Below are positions 41,682 through 51,529 of a DNA stretch of 64,000 nt, one piece after another. The position numbers and the translations under genes were made by a program. This DNA comes from Euborellia annulipes (taxonomy: Eukaryota > Arthropoda > Insecta > Dermaptera > Anisolabididae): contig JAKCPI010002660.1 of assembly GCA_023213315.1 (NCBI GenBank), positions 1-64,000 of the forward strand, written 5' to 3'. Position 1 is the stretch's first letter; every line of letters starts with the position of its first letter. The notes under the pieces are model-generated. The model was not told the origin of the DNA and did not search any database. It saw nothing but the letters and a program-made list of their open reading frames with translations.

Positions 41682-42177
41682 GTGCGGAGAGAGGGGGATG
41701 GTTATTTTATTTTATTTTATATCTAAATTTGTTTATTTTAAATTTTTATTTATATTTTTTTTTTTTTTTTTTTTTTGTTTTTACTAATTTTACAAGTAAC
41801 TAGAATGTATTGTTTATTTCAATATGTTTGTGAAGAATATTTATGGAATCCCCCTCCCCCCACCTTTAATCCTAGTTCTTAAATTAAAATTAAAATAAAT
41901 AGCAAAATCATTACTAGATGCCTAGCATTGACTCAGAGTGGCTCGTGGTTAAAATTTGCAAGTAATTTGGCTATATGGTGAGCTGAACCCTAATATAAAA
42001 TACAGCCATCATTTCACACAACAAATTATTGTTGTATTTATTACACGAGTGCTGGAGGCACGAAAGACTTTACGACCTTTGTAAGTGTACTTGTCCTCTC
42101 TTTCTTGTATTTCTTTAATATCGTGCTTTTTAAGTTTATCTTATTTATAAAGTTTTGTTGTTGTGTTGTATTTTAAG

Positions 42178-42217
42178 GTCCTGAGGATGGGTGACGTTTA
42201 GTCCCCGAAACGTAGAC
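42178..42217 (+). ncRNA. Hammerhead-like motif, family D, right (plus) copy
   Basis: GUC, CUGAGGA, U, GGG, a 12-nt loop, CCC, GAAA, CGUA, GAC. GUC/GAC close stem I, GGG/CCC stem II; GUA is a permitted cleavage triplet. Core complete, with the extra U before stem II. It precedes the stretch AATAAATTATTTTGGGCC near the outer end of the arm. Confidence 0.65.
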
Positions 42218-42732
42218 ATTGGTAATAAATTATTTTGGGCCGAATTAAGTCTATTTTCTTCACCTTCCTCTAAATAATTAAAATAAATAATAAATATATA
42301 TTATATGGGCGTTAATTATTCAAAGTAATTTAATAACTTATTTAAAAAAAAAAAAAAATGTTGTATGGAGATATATATAATAAGATGAAATTAGTAAATA
42401 TTTATATGAAATAGTGAAAATAAATATTACCTGATCTAATTTATATATAGACTGAATGTAAGGTGGCTGTAGTAAGGGAAGAAAAGGAGTCAGCCAGCCA
42501 AAAAAATAATATAAATGATGAATGTCTTCTTTTTCACTTTCACAGCCCCTTTTAAATGAAATGAGTTGTCATTCGGTAATCACATCTAAAATTAAAAAGG
42601 AAAAAAATAATTTAATACGAATTATCCAGGGAGGGAAATTTAAGATGATGTAAAAATAAAGTTCTGTTTTGTAAAATTGTATTATCTTTATATATATATA
42701 TTTTGGGAAACAATTTTAATAAAATTACTCAC

Positions 42733-42816
42733 CAAATGGCAATTGCAGCAGGAAACTAGAGTTGGAGTAGGAGTTTGGCTCGAATAAAAGTGAACGGCAG
42801 CAAATTGATTCCAGAT
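42733..42816 (-). CDS. Exon-like sequence, duplicated, copy 2
   Basis: Minus strand: acceptor TTTTATTTTCAG, 28 open codons (IWNQFAAVHFYSSQTPTPTL then VSCCNCHL), donor GTGAGTAA. Compared with 40301-40381 there are about three silent and three replacement differences plus the extra alanine codon, so the frame has been kept but selection is not clearly shown. Confidence 0.4.
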
Positions 42817-42929
42817 CTGAAAATAAAATCATATTTTTAAATGAAAATTCTTTTTTTTCTTAATTTGTTTAGTCTTTTTTTGATATTGCTATTTATTTCA
42901 AATGATTGCTAGCCCCTTTCCCCATTATG

Positions 42930-43435
42930 ATTCTCACCAGGCGATATATTCTGGAAGGTTTCCGCGTCCGGGTGTATGCAAATAAAAGTTTTCTCGGGTT
43001 AAGTCGCGTGTGATGTTCGATTTCCTCGATCTTTCGATTCTCCTTTTGGAGCCATTTTCACGAGAGAAGTTATGATTTAATGATGGAGGAGGGTTGCTTA
43101 TGGAGTCGCAGTCTTCCTGGTCCCCAGCTCTGTTTGGTGGATGCCTCAGAGGCTTGGATTTGTCTCTGAGATCAGAAGGAAGGTTAGTTGTGTGTAATGG
43201 GTTTGTGTTCGGTTTAGGTTGACTACGGGTTCTCAAGGCTTGCTAGAGAGCTAGCCGAACATCTGAGGGATGTTACCTCCTACTTCTCTCTCTCTTGAAA
43301 ATGGGTCCAAAAGGAGAGCCGTAACATTGAGTAAATCTCAAAATCCAATGCGACTTAACCCGAGAAAACTGTTCACTTGGTCTCGGAAGCCTTGCAGAAC
43401 ATTTATGGTATATATATATAGGCCTATAGGCTATA
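42930..43435. repeat. Divergent pair of PLE-like family A fragments
   Basis: A minus-strand fragment (about 42950-43250) with decayed motif and one RSQPKPNTN unit faces a plus-strand fragment (about 43285-43415) with CTTGAAAATGGGTCC, GGAGAGCCGTAAC. Both run through ACCCGAGAAAAC to the outside. The GAAA box is lost in both. Confidence 0.6.
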
Positions 43436-43606
43436 TTAGGGTGCCACTTATTTTTCAATTTCCTTTTAGGGGGACGAGGGTGGAATTTTGTTACAATATA
43501 TCCAGAAGTAATTCCTATAAAATATTAGCTCAAAACCATAATAATAAGATGTGGCGCTCTTACCTTACTTTTCTTAAATGACTTATAGTATTAAAATTTA
43601 GTCATT

Positions 43607-43735
43607 TTATTTTAATGTTGGATAGCCATAATTTGAAAATTTTAAAATGATGAAAATCTGCATTTTCGACGTGAATGTTTTTAGTAAGATTTCACTTGTT
43701 GATCTAGGATATTTTAGCCGGTATTCTTGGACTGT
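43607..43735 (-). pseudogene. Exon-like coding segment, unrecognised family (last exon)
   Basis: Acceptor TTTTTATTTGTTACAG, then TVQEYRLKYPRSTSEILLKT and FTSKMQIFIILKFSNYGYPT before a stop. It follows 43801-43915 across a 65-bp GT-AG gap. Read together (QKHFF then VQEYRLKYP) the two segments resemble the family of the 28530-28649 remnant. Confidence 0.4.
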
Positions 43736-43800
43736 CTGTAACAAATAAAAACACCAATGTTAATCATATCAATTTCAGAAAATAAAGAAATATAAGTAAC

Positions 43801-43915
43801 CTGGGCTAAAAAAATGCTTTTGATTCTCATTCATTGTAACTTTGTCGTTTAAATCTTCTATTAGTTTGATACCTCTTTCACAACTTTTCAGTTCCTTAAA
43901 GAGATGTTTTTCTTT
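43801..43915 (-). pseudogene. Exon-like coding segment, unrecognised family
   Basis: Minus strand: KEKHLFKELKSCERGIKLIE then DLNDKVTMNENQKHFF, ended by CCCAG/GTTACT. ERGIKLIEDLND parallels VERAVMLIENFH at 28530-28649. The exact acceptor is uncertain (ATATTAG at 43920-43916 is one option), and the reading phase does not match the next segment exactly, so I treat it as a pseudogene. Confidence 0.4.
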
Positions 43916-44031
43916 CTAATATTCGTTTCAAGTAATCCACTTTGTAAATACAAAAAATTTCCTTTTTGTTATCTAACAAAATTAAGGAATATCATACGTG
44001 TAATACTTGTAATAAATACAGAGAATTTTTC

Positions 44032-44402
44032 TTAGATAGTTTTTTCTTCATCAAAGTCAGGTAGAAATTGGGAGACGTCTTCTTTTTTCAGTGGCAATTT
44101 TTTAAGAGCGCCTATTTTTCAGCATGTACAGTGAGGGACAATATTAAGTCCCACCCATGTGTTTTCTACTTGTGTTTATTTCGTTGTTTTTAAAAAAATA
44201 TTATATATTTTTTAATGGAAACTTCCATGGGTCAAACCTAGACAATTTTCAATAAAGGTTTTCTTTTATAAAAACAATGAAATAATCACAAGTAGAAAAC
44301 GCATGGGTGGGACTTAAAATTGGCGCTCACTGTACTTCATGGAATTTCAGAATTTACTTCTAACGAGGGAAACAATTTTTCAGCTAGCTTTAGTTTGGTG
44401 TC
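44032..44402 (-). pseudogene. Exon-like coding segment split by a MITE
   Basis: Acceptor TTTAATTACAG, then DTKLKLAEKLFPSLEVNSEI and P; after removal of the MITE (44129-44332) and one TA, the same frame continues to KIGALKKLPLKKEDVSQFLP and DFDEEKTI before TAA at 44032-44034. Two TGA codons lie in frame near the insertion site, so it is broken even without the MITE. LPLKKEDVSQF slightly recalls DUF4806-type segments; that is only an impression. Confidence 0.45.
44129..44332. mobile_element. Tc1/mariner-type MITE, 204 bp, TA target
   Basis: Ends CAGTGAGGGACAATATTAAG and GCGCTCACTG, with inverted similarity for about 45 bp (CCCACCCATGTGTTTTC opposite GAAAACGCATGGGTGGG). TA flanks at 44127-44128 and 44333-44334. 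It is inserted in the coding-like segment 44032-44402. Confidence 0.9.
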
Positions 44403-44541
44403 CTGTAATTAAATCATCAAATAGAATTAATGTTTTGTATTCTAAAATAAATGAATAACAAATTAAGCTATGGCCATTGTGTTTACCATTTAAGTTCCAA
44501 CAATTTAGTAACCCAATGAATTTTTAGAAATTATGTATCAC

Positions 44542-44831
44542 TTTCTCTTATGTTCTGTGAATGCTGTTTTCGAAAGTGCCAAGTTCATTTCTAATAATGT
44601 TCGATTAATGACATAAGATGATCGTTCTAAAGAAACGGCTTCCATAAACCCCTTAACCAAATGCACAGAATCTCCCTCACTAATTTGATATTTATCAGAA
44701 AAGCTGAAGCTAATCGAGGTAGCTCTTTTCTTTGGTTTTGTTGAAGGTAAACGTTTCTGGTCTTCCTCTCAATTTTTTCCTCCAATTATGAATAAAAGCT
44801 GCCAAGTCGGAGACAATGTCAGTATCCTCCA
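44542..44831 (-). pseudogene. Exon-like coding segment with frame breaks
   Basis: Acceptor TTATTTTAG; first part reads EDTDIVSDLAAFIHNWRKKL. After a frame change it reads EEDQKRLPSTKPKKRATSIS, FSFSDKYQISEGDSVHLVKG, FMEAVSLERSSYVINRTLLE and MNLALSKTAFTEHKRK. The second frame is open for about 77 codons without an ATG. The region around KRLPSTK is duplicated at 47782-47973. Not recognised; lysine-rich and probably nuclear if ever translated. Confidence 0.45.
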
Positions 44832-45264
44832 CTAAAATAAATTATGTTTAATAGCTTTCTATAATACTATAAATTAACAAACTACAGAAATATCTGCCGG
44901 AGGGAATTGTTCATCTAAACATTTGCGCTTCCTTTCTTTTTTTTTTTCTAGTCTTTGTAACCTACGTCTTCAACAGAATATAATTTTCAATCGAGGCTAC
45001 ACATTGAATCTGGTCGTCCATTTTTGCATTTTTGAATCTGGTCGTCTATCTTCTTTGATAGTTATGATTTGCAAGGCAAAGAGATGTTCCAAACCAAAGA
45101 AAGAAAATTCTAATCGTTTCTCCACTAGTTCTATTCTTTACAAACTTCTGCCATCTATTATATAAAACCTAAGATTTACTTTTGCATTATGAGGTTCTTG
45201 TGTTCTTGCGTTCTTCCAAAATATTAAGCATTCTTCCACGACGAGAGTTGCCCTTTCATTGAAA

Positions 45265-45509
45265 TTAAGTTTGGCAAGCGCAAGTTATAAAAAAAAAACG
45301 CGTAGACGATCTCACTTTAAAGGTAACTTGCTGCCTGTTATTTGATATGAATAATGTCCGATCAAGTCCGATGATAAAAACTCTAAAACCCTTAAGAGGG
45401 TAATCACTAAACAATTTTGGAGACGAGCGCCACATGTTAATGACTGTCAATTTAGCTCAACTTTGGCAGACAACCTTTTAACAATATTTCGCCCGGCACT
45501 TCTCAAAAC
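45265..45509 (-). pseudogene. Exon-like coding segment, unit 1 copy
   Basis: Acceptor TTTTTCAG, then VLRSAGRNIVKRLSAKVELN and a stop caused by about eight extra bases relative to unit 2. The frame resumes as MWRSSPKLFSDYPLKGFRVF and continues to 45265 (ISNNRQQVTFKVRSSTR). The paralogous exon at 47782-47973 is less damaged here. Confidence 0.4.
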
Positions 45510-46087
45510 CTGAAAAATTTATTTATTTATTATATTAATAAAATAATATATATATTTATTTTTTACTTACATATGTGTTAACAATTTATTTTCCTCCAGA
45601 TGTTTTTATATCAAATATAGTCTCTTGTTGACTGCTTTCACCTTGAGATTCTGAAATAAAAAAGATTTAATTGTTAGAAATGAGAAATTTATTTAATTTG
45701 CTATCCTGCAATTCAGAGATGGGTATATATATTCATTCTTTAAAATAAATTATAAAAATACTTCTATTTATATATATTTAGTTTTAAGTGAACAATATAA
45801 TGAGTGACAGACAGACATGGGAAACGAGTGGAAACACTAGTTTAGCCAAATTATATTTTTGTTGCAGTTGCAGTATCTTTTATGCTCATAAAGAGATCGG
45901 AGAATTGATTTTTATTTCATTTTTATACCCATCAATAATATATATATATATATATTTATTTTAAAATTTTCAGCTTAATAAATCTAATCATTTAGATATA
46001 TTTATTTTATTATTCATTATTTATTAAGATCAATAAAAGATCAAAGTAAAAAAAAATGTGAAAATTTCGTTTGCTCTACCTTCCACA

Positions 46088-46298
46088 GTGAGGACTGGAT
46101 CTAGATAGGTGAGAAGCAATTATCATTTAGATGCAATGAATTGCATAACGTGTATAGTGTCATCACTTACAAAAAAAATATGTCTTTATAAATATTGTAA
46201 AGGATCTAAATGAAAATAGCTTCTCACCTATCTAGATCCAGCCCTAACTTAGGAAGGCAAACAGCATTGTGGCCGAAACCGCAAGGTCTGATTTCTGG
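46088..46298 (+). repeat. Inverted repeat with family F hammerhead-like motif (unit 1)
   Basis: CTGGATCTAGATAGGTGAG (46094) faces CTCACCTATCTAGATCCAG (46224-46242). The motif follows at 46238-46298: CUUAGGA (G to U in the box), A, GGC, enlarged loop, GCC, GAAA, CC, GCAA, GG, UC. The stem III tetraloop is intact but the first box is mutated. Confidence 0.6.
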
Positions 46299-46727
46299 AA
46301 TTTGATTAAATAATAAATATATAAACAATTTTTATATATATATTTTATATGACTGATCTGACCTGTTAACCATTTCACTAATATCGACCTAAACTTGAAT
46401 TGAAGATTAAATTCTACCGGCCCAGCATCTGTAAATTTTTAAAACTAATATCGACAGTCGTGGTGAGTGTTCAAATTTATTAATATCATACTTATATATA
46501 AAAGGCTAAGAGGGTGTCCGATGTGTGAAACAACCAATCAGGCCTCAGGGATAGCGCCATGGTAACAAAATATAAATATTTACCCATGTTTACGATTTTT
46601 TTTATTTATTTACATTTTGAATTCTAAAATATCGGCGTAAATTTTTTGTATGTGTACCGGGAGAGTGCCAGAAAGGATATGATTCACAAAAAATCTTAAG
46701 TTCATGAATAATTAACCGCTAAAATAA

Positions 46728-46858
46728 TCTCTACATATAAAAATGAAAAGGGAAAATGTATGTACCGGTATGTATATAAGTAGGCGAGCAAGGGGGTCCA
46801 GGGGGCACAGCCCCCCTGGCTAGAAGGAAAGCCCCGCCGAAGGCGGGGCTTTGCGTCT

Positions 46859-46860
<2 letters not shown>
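46728..46860 (+). mobile_element. 133-bp mini-Helitron
   Basis: Starts TCTCTACATATAAAAATG, the common Helitron 5' end, after an A. It ends with AAAGCCCCGCC, GAA, GGCGGGGCTTT, then GCGTCTAG and is followed by T. TC at the 5' end, a GC hairpin close to a 3' CTAG, insertion between A and T and no target duplication are the Helitron hallmarks. Its middle has a second hairpin, CCAGGGGGC/GCCCCCCTGG. It is absent from unit 2 of the surrounding tandem duplication. Confidence 0.85.
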
Positions 46861-46894
<34 letters not shown>

Positions 46895-47781
46895 ATATCA
46901 TGTTTTAATTTGACAGATTCGGCTTAAAAGGGATTTTTTTTAATTTCAGAAACATTTATAAAATTTTGAATAGATTATTTGAGTTTTGAAGAAATTAATG
47001 AATCATTAAATAAAAATATAATCTACTCAAAATAAGTTTAAAAAAAATATAGCTAATTTGAAATATAAATAAAATAATCATTTTCCAAATGTATAGGCTA
47101 TATGATAATATTTTGTTGTTGCCTTTCAAAGCATTAAAAATCAGATCAAATAGGAAAACGTCGATCCACAATCGCATCTAAATTGAAAAATAAAAATATA
47201 CTTAATAAAAAATATTTTGCATCCATCTATATAATTCTGACTTAAAAAATTCATAGGCAAGTCATGACGTTTTTATAAATTGTGAATAAATCCTTCGTTT
47301 TAAAGGAGAAAATTGGAATATTTCATTAAATTATTATAAAATATTAGAATAGGAAGAATATCTACACTCAGCTATATACCTCCTTCAAATAAAATATTGT
47401 CAATAGAATGATAAACGTATTTAAAATAGGGCAGATAATTATTTTTTTTTCTAAATAAAAAAGTGGAATTTAATCGTAATAAAAATGCAAAGATTTTGGC
47501 ACATTGAGAGAACAAAGCGAATGGAATAAATAAAATAAATCATTTAAATGAAAATTAAATGAATTTCAAGAGATAAAAAGAATAAAATTTCTAAAAATTG
47601 GGAGAGAAATCATTGAAAAACAGACAAAGCAAACGTGTCAGATCACGAGTTTAACTAGTTATAATATTTTAATTAATGAATTCAATGGGAATTTTCATTC
47701 TGAACAAATAAAATAAATATTTAAAACGAAACACTCACCTAAAACAATCTGAATAAATGAAATAAAATAATAAAAACTCAC

Positions 47782-47973
47782 TTTGAATGATTTGCTGGCT
47801 AGCCCTTTCTTTGGTTTTGGTTGAAGGTAAACGTTTGTGATCATCTTCCTCGCTATTTATTCCTCCGATTCTGAGTAACCACTAAACAATTCCGGAGACG
47901 AGCGCCACATGTTAACGTATGTCAATTTAGCAGACAACCTTTTAACAACATTTCGCCCGGCACTTCTCAAAAC
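47782..47973 (-). pseudogene. Exon-like coding segment, unit 2 copy
   Basis: Acceptor AAATTTTTCAG and donor CAAA/GTGAGT enclose 192 nt. The first frame reads VLRSAGRNVVKRLSAKLTYV, NMWRSSPELFSGYSESEE, stop; a second frame then reads INSEEDDHKRLPSTKTKERA and SQQIIQ up to the donor. The change of frame coincides with the deletion point relative to unit 1 (where 44795-45400 lies between the two parts), so this is a fused and frameshifted exon. Confidence 0.45.
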
Positions 47974-48009
47974 CTGAAAAATTTATTTATTATTGTATAT
48001 TAATAAAAT

Positions 48010-48046
<37 letters not shown>

Positions 48047-48502
48047 ACTTACATATGTGTAAATAATTTATTTTCCTCCCTATGTTTTTATATCAAATAT
48101 AGTCTCTTGTAGACTGCTTTCACCTGGAGATTCTGAAATAAAAAGATTGAATTGTTAGAAATGAGAAATTGATTTAATTTGTTATCCTGCCATTCAGAGA
48201 TGTGTATATTTATTTCTTTAAAATAAATTAGAAAAATACTTCTATTTATATATAATTTTTTAAAGTGAACAATATAATGATTGACAGACAGACAAGGAAA
48301 ACACTAGTTTAGTCAAATTATATTTTTGTTGCAGTTGCATTTTTATATCCCCAGTGAGGGCTGAATCTAAATAGGTGAGAAGCTATTATCATTTAGATGC
48401 AATGAATTGCATAACGTGTATAGTGTCATCACTTACAAAAAAATATGTCTTTATAAATATTATAAAGGATCTAAATGAAAATAGCTTCTCAACTATCTAG
48501 AT

Positions 48503-48555
48503 CCAGCCCTAACTGAGGAAGGCAAACAGCCGAAACCGCAAGGTCTGAGTTCTGG
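48503..48555 (+). ncRNA. Hammerhead-ribozyme-like motif, family F, best-formed copy
   Basis: CCAG, CCCUAA, CUGAGGA, A, GGC, loop AAACA, GCC, GAAA, CC, GCAA, GG, UC, UGAG, UU, CUGG. Stem I pairs CCAG with CUGG distally and C-U with A-G near the core, leaving a symmetric internal loop of the sort used for tertiary contacts in type I hammerheads. Stem II is GGC/GCC, stem III is ACC/GGU capped by a GCAA tetraloop, and GUC gives the cleavage point after 48545. All core bases are present apart from the recurrent extra A before stem II. Confidence 0.75.
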
Positions 48556-49574
48556 AGATTGATTAAATAATAAATATATAAATAATTTATATATATATAT
48601 ATATATTATATGACTGATCTGACCTGTTATCCATTCCACTAATATCGACAGTCCTGGTGAGTGTTCAAATTTATCAAAATACATATATATATATATATAT
48701 ATATTATATCTATAATATCAGGTTTTAATTTGACAGATTCGGCTTAAATGGGATTTTTTTAATTTCAAAAACATTTATAAAATTTTGAATAGATTATATG
48801 AGTTTTGAAGAAATTAATGAATCATTAAATAAAAAAATTAAATAAAAATATAACCTACTCAAAATAAGTTTAAAAAAATATAGCTAATTTGAAATATAAA
48901 TAAAATAATCATTTACCAAATGTATAGGCTATATGATAATATTTTGTTGTTTCCTTTCAAAGCATTAAAAATCAGTTCAAATAGGAAAACGTCGACACAA
49001 TCCCATCTAAAATAAAAAGAAAAATATATTTAATAAAAAATATTTTGCATCCATCTATATAATTCTGACTTAAAAAATTCATAGGCAAGTCATGAAGTTT
49101 TTATAAATTGGGAATAAATCCTTTGTTTTAAAGGTGAAAATTGGAATATTTCATTAAATTATAATAAAATATTGTCAATAGAATGAGAAATGTATTTAAA
49201 ATAGGGCAGATAATTATTTTTTTTTTCTAAATAAAAAAGTGGAATTTAATCGTAATAAAAATGCAAAGATTTTGGCACATTGAGAGAACAAAGCGAATGG
49301 GATAAATAAAATAAATCATTTAAATGAAAATTAAATGAATTTCAAGAGATAAAAAGAATAAAATTTCTAAAAATTGGGAGAGAAATCATTGAAAAACAGA
49401 CAAAGCAAACGTGTCAGATCACGAGTTTAACTAGTTATAATATTTTAATTAATGAATTCAATGGGAATTTTCATTCTGAACAAATAAAATAAATATTAAA
49501 ACGAAACACTCACCTAAAACAATCTGAATAAATGAAATAAAATATTAAAAACTCACTTTGAATGATTTGATGTG

Positions 49575-50650
49575 TTGAGGTTCGAGTTGTCAAGAGAGGC
49601 ATGCAGGCAGAGACATGTGCAGAGACGAGAAAAAGAGATGAGGCATGCACACTCGAGAAGCAGAATCAATTCTCTTCACTTCGGAACTCATCAAAATATT
49701 ATCTAAAACCAAGCAAAATAAATTAAAATACAAACATTAAATTATAATTTTTAATAATTAAAATAGTTTTATTAAATTAAAATACCTTAACATTAAAGTT
49801 AAAAAAAAATTAAATTTTCTTTTAATAAAAAACCTTCCCCCCCCCCAATCCAAGGTGGGGAAGTTTTTCCCCGGCTGGAGTATAATACAAGGTTTTATAC
49901 ATGTATAAAACTATCGCGGATAAAACTAGGCCGATGTATAAAAGGTATAAAACTGTAAAAAACCAACCCCCTCTCCCTGAAAAAACACCTTAAAAGCTTT
50001 TCATATTTTATAATGTTCTAAAGCATTGACGATGTTGTTTGCTTTTTATTTAGTGAATAATATAATCAAAATGTTAATAATTGAAAAATGAAATTTTATT
50101 TGAACTTCCTTTCTCGTCGGGTTTGCGCATGCGCATTCAAGTTTTATACATTTTATACGTTTAATACATTTTATACGTTTTATACAAGTTTTATCCGCAA
50201 TTTTTGTATAAAACTGCAAAATCATGTATAAAACCCAACTCTGCGCTATATACAATTTTTATTTCTACTAATCATAATAATGATCAAAAATACTCAAAGA
50301 TTTAATTTAATTAAATCAATAACACTGAATTTAAAAATAAATAGAATTTAATATCCTAAATATAATTTGTAAATTTAAAATTACAATAGGTACCGTACTT
50401 GAAATATAGAGGCAGCACTCTTGCCGATGTAAACGCTCTCTAGTGTTCTTTCGCCAAAGATAGTGGGATCAAAACAATGATTCAAAGAAACATAAAATAT
50501 TAAACAAAATTAAACAAAATAAAATACGGATTTCAACCAGTTAATGATTAAAAAAAGGAAAAAAAAAATATTCAACTCAAATAATGTCTATGGGGTAGTT
50601 GAAAAAACAATTTTGAAAGTGTCATAACCGGCAAAGTTGTGCCACAAACC
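49575..50650. other. AT-rich stretch with TTTATAC-type repeats
   Basis: Short tandem TTTATACATT/TTTATACGTT words at 50141-50185 are inverted relative to GTATAAAAC words at 49890-49960, suggesting a small foldback element. A plus-strand stretch at 49566-49690 is richer in GC; on the minus strand it starts MSSEVKRIDSASRVCMPHL but soon meets a stop. No gene is established. Confidence 0.4.
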
Positions 50651-50662
50651 AGTGTGTTAAAT

Positions 50663-50919
50663 CACTAGCGTAACGTTTTTTAGCTGGGCCCCCCCGCAAA
50701 CATTTATTTCGGGCCCCATTAATAGACCATACAAAAAGAGAAATTTTCATTAAATTTTTTACCGTTTTTATAGGAGAGAAATTTTCATTATTTTTTTTTT
50801 ATCTAAATTTTTCCGTTTTTATCGGAGCTACAGATTTTTAGCCGGACCCGGCCCGTGGGCCCCCCAAGGTCCGGGATCCCCGCATCACGGGATCTGCGGG
50901 GGCGTACATTACGCCACTG
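50663..50919. mobile_element. Non-autonomous hAT element with 8-bp TSD
   Basis: Ends CACTAGCGTAACG and CGTACATTACGCCACTG, flanked by exact TGTTAAAT duplications (50655-50662, 50920-50927). The interior has GGGCCCC and GGGCCCCCC blocks near the ends. Confidence 0.85.
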
Positions 50920-51274
50920 TGTTAAATGTATATGATGTGAAAGTTTTTGTATCAAAATTAATCTTAAAAATGCGTTTGGAATTCAATTAAAAAACTCAGA
51001 AATAATTATTAATTCAGAGGAAAAGATTGATAACTCATTTATTCAAATATGCGACCTGTACTTTTTCGTCTGTTATTTATATTATCAAGATCTGAACTTC
51101 TGAATCATAAACACAGAAAATGTGAAACCGAAAAAAATATTTCAAATTTAAATATTTTTGAGATTTAGATATTTGAATTAGATACATTAGATATATTCAA
51201 AACATCTTGATTCTTTTCGGAGTTAACTAAGCCATAGAGAAATACTAACAACAACTATATCTAACAAAGCTGTG

Positions 51275-51362
51275 TGAGTGTTATTTATTGGCGAGGCCAA
51301 ACATCTTATGGCCCCCGGGAATCGAACCAAGGATCTCCAGCCTTTCCGGGGGCCAGTGCCGG
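51275..51362 (-). repeat. tRNA-SINE family 3, truncated
   Basis: Minus-strand match to 33705-33825 with CCCCCGGAAAGGCTGGAG and a B-box-like GGTTCGATTCCCGG. The A-box side is missing; the sequence changes at about 51352 to CAGTGCCGGATTTACC, which looks like another hAT end that interrupted it. Confidence 0.6.
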
Positions 51363-51529
51363 ATTTACCACTAGGCCGACTAGGCCGCGGCCTAGGGCCG
51401 CAGGCTAGAGGGGGCCGCAAACGTCACTATTTTTTTTTTTTAAATTATATATTCAAAGAAAATATATTTTTCACGGTTCGACTTCTCTACTACACTTCAT
51501 GGGCAGGGCTACACTTTGTCAATTATAGC

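Larger units (their letters stand above)
40828..42269. repeat. 1.44-kb PLE palindrome (inverted dimer)
   Basis: Arms of about 700 bp (40828-41525 and 41570-42269) are nearly perfect reverse complements around a 44-base spacer. Each outer part carries a hammerhead-like core (40880-40919 minus, 42178-42217 plus). The right arm and spacer encode the C-terminus of a PLE endonuclease (41530-41681). Arms include a poly(A)/poly(T) tract and a G-run that differ slightly in length, so they have diverged since duplication. Confidence 0.9.
44723..49560. repeat. Tandem segmental duplication, two units of about 3.1 and 1.75 kb
   Basis: Unit 1 (about 44723-47800) and unit 2 (about 47805-49560) share TTTGGTTTTG-TTGAAGGTAAACG, the GGAGACGAGCGCCACATGTT exon, the AGCTTCTC/GATCCAG fold, the hammerhead-like site and the closing CACTCACCTAAAACAATC. 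Unit 2 lacks 44795-45400, most of 46440-46860 (with the Helitron) and smaller pieces. Confidence 0.8.
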
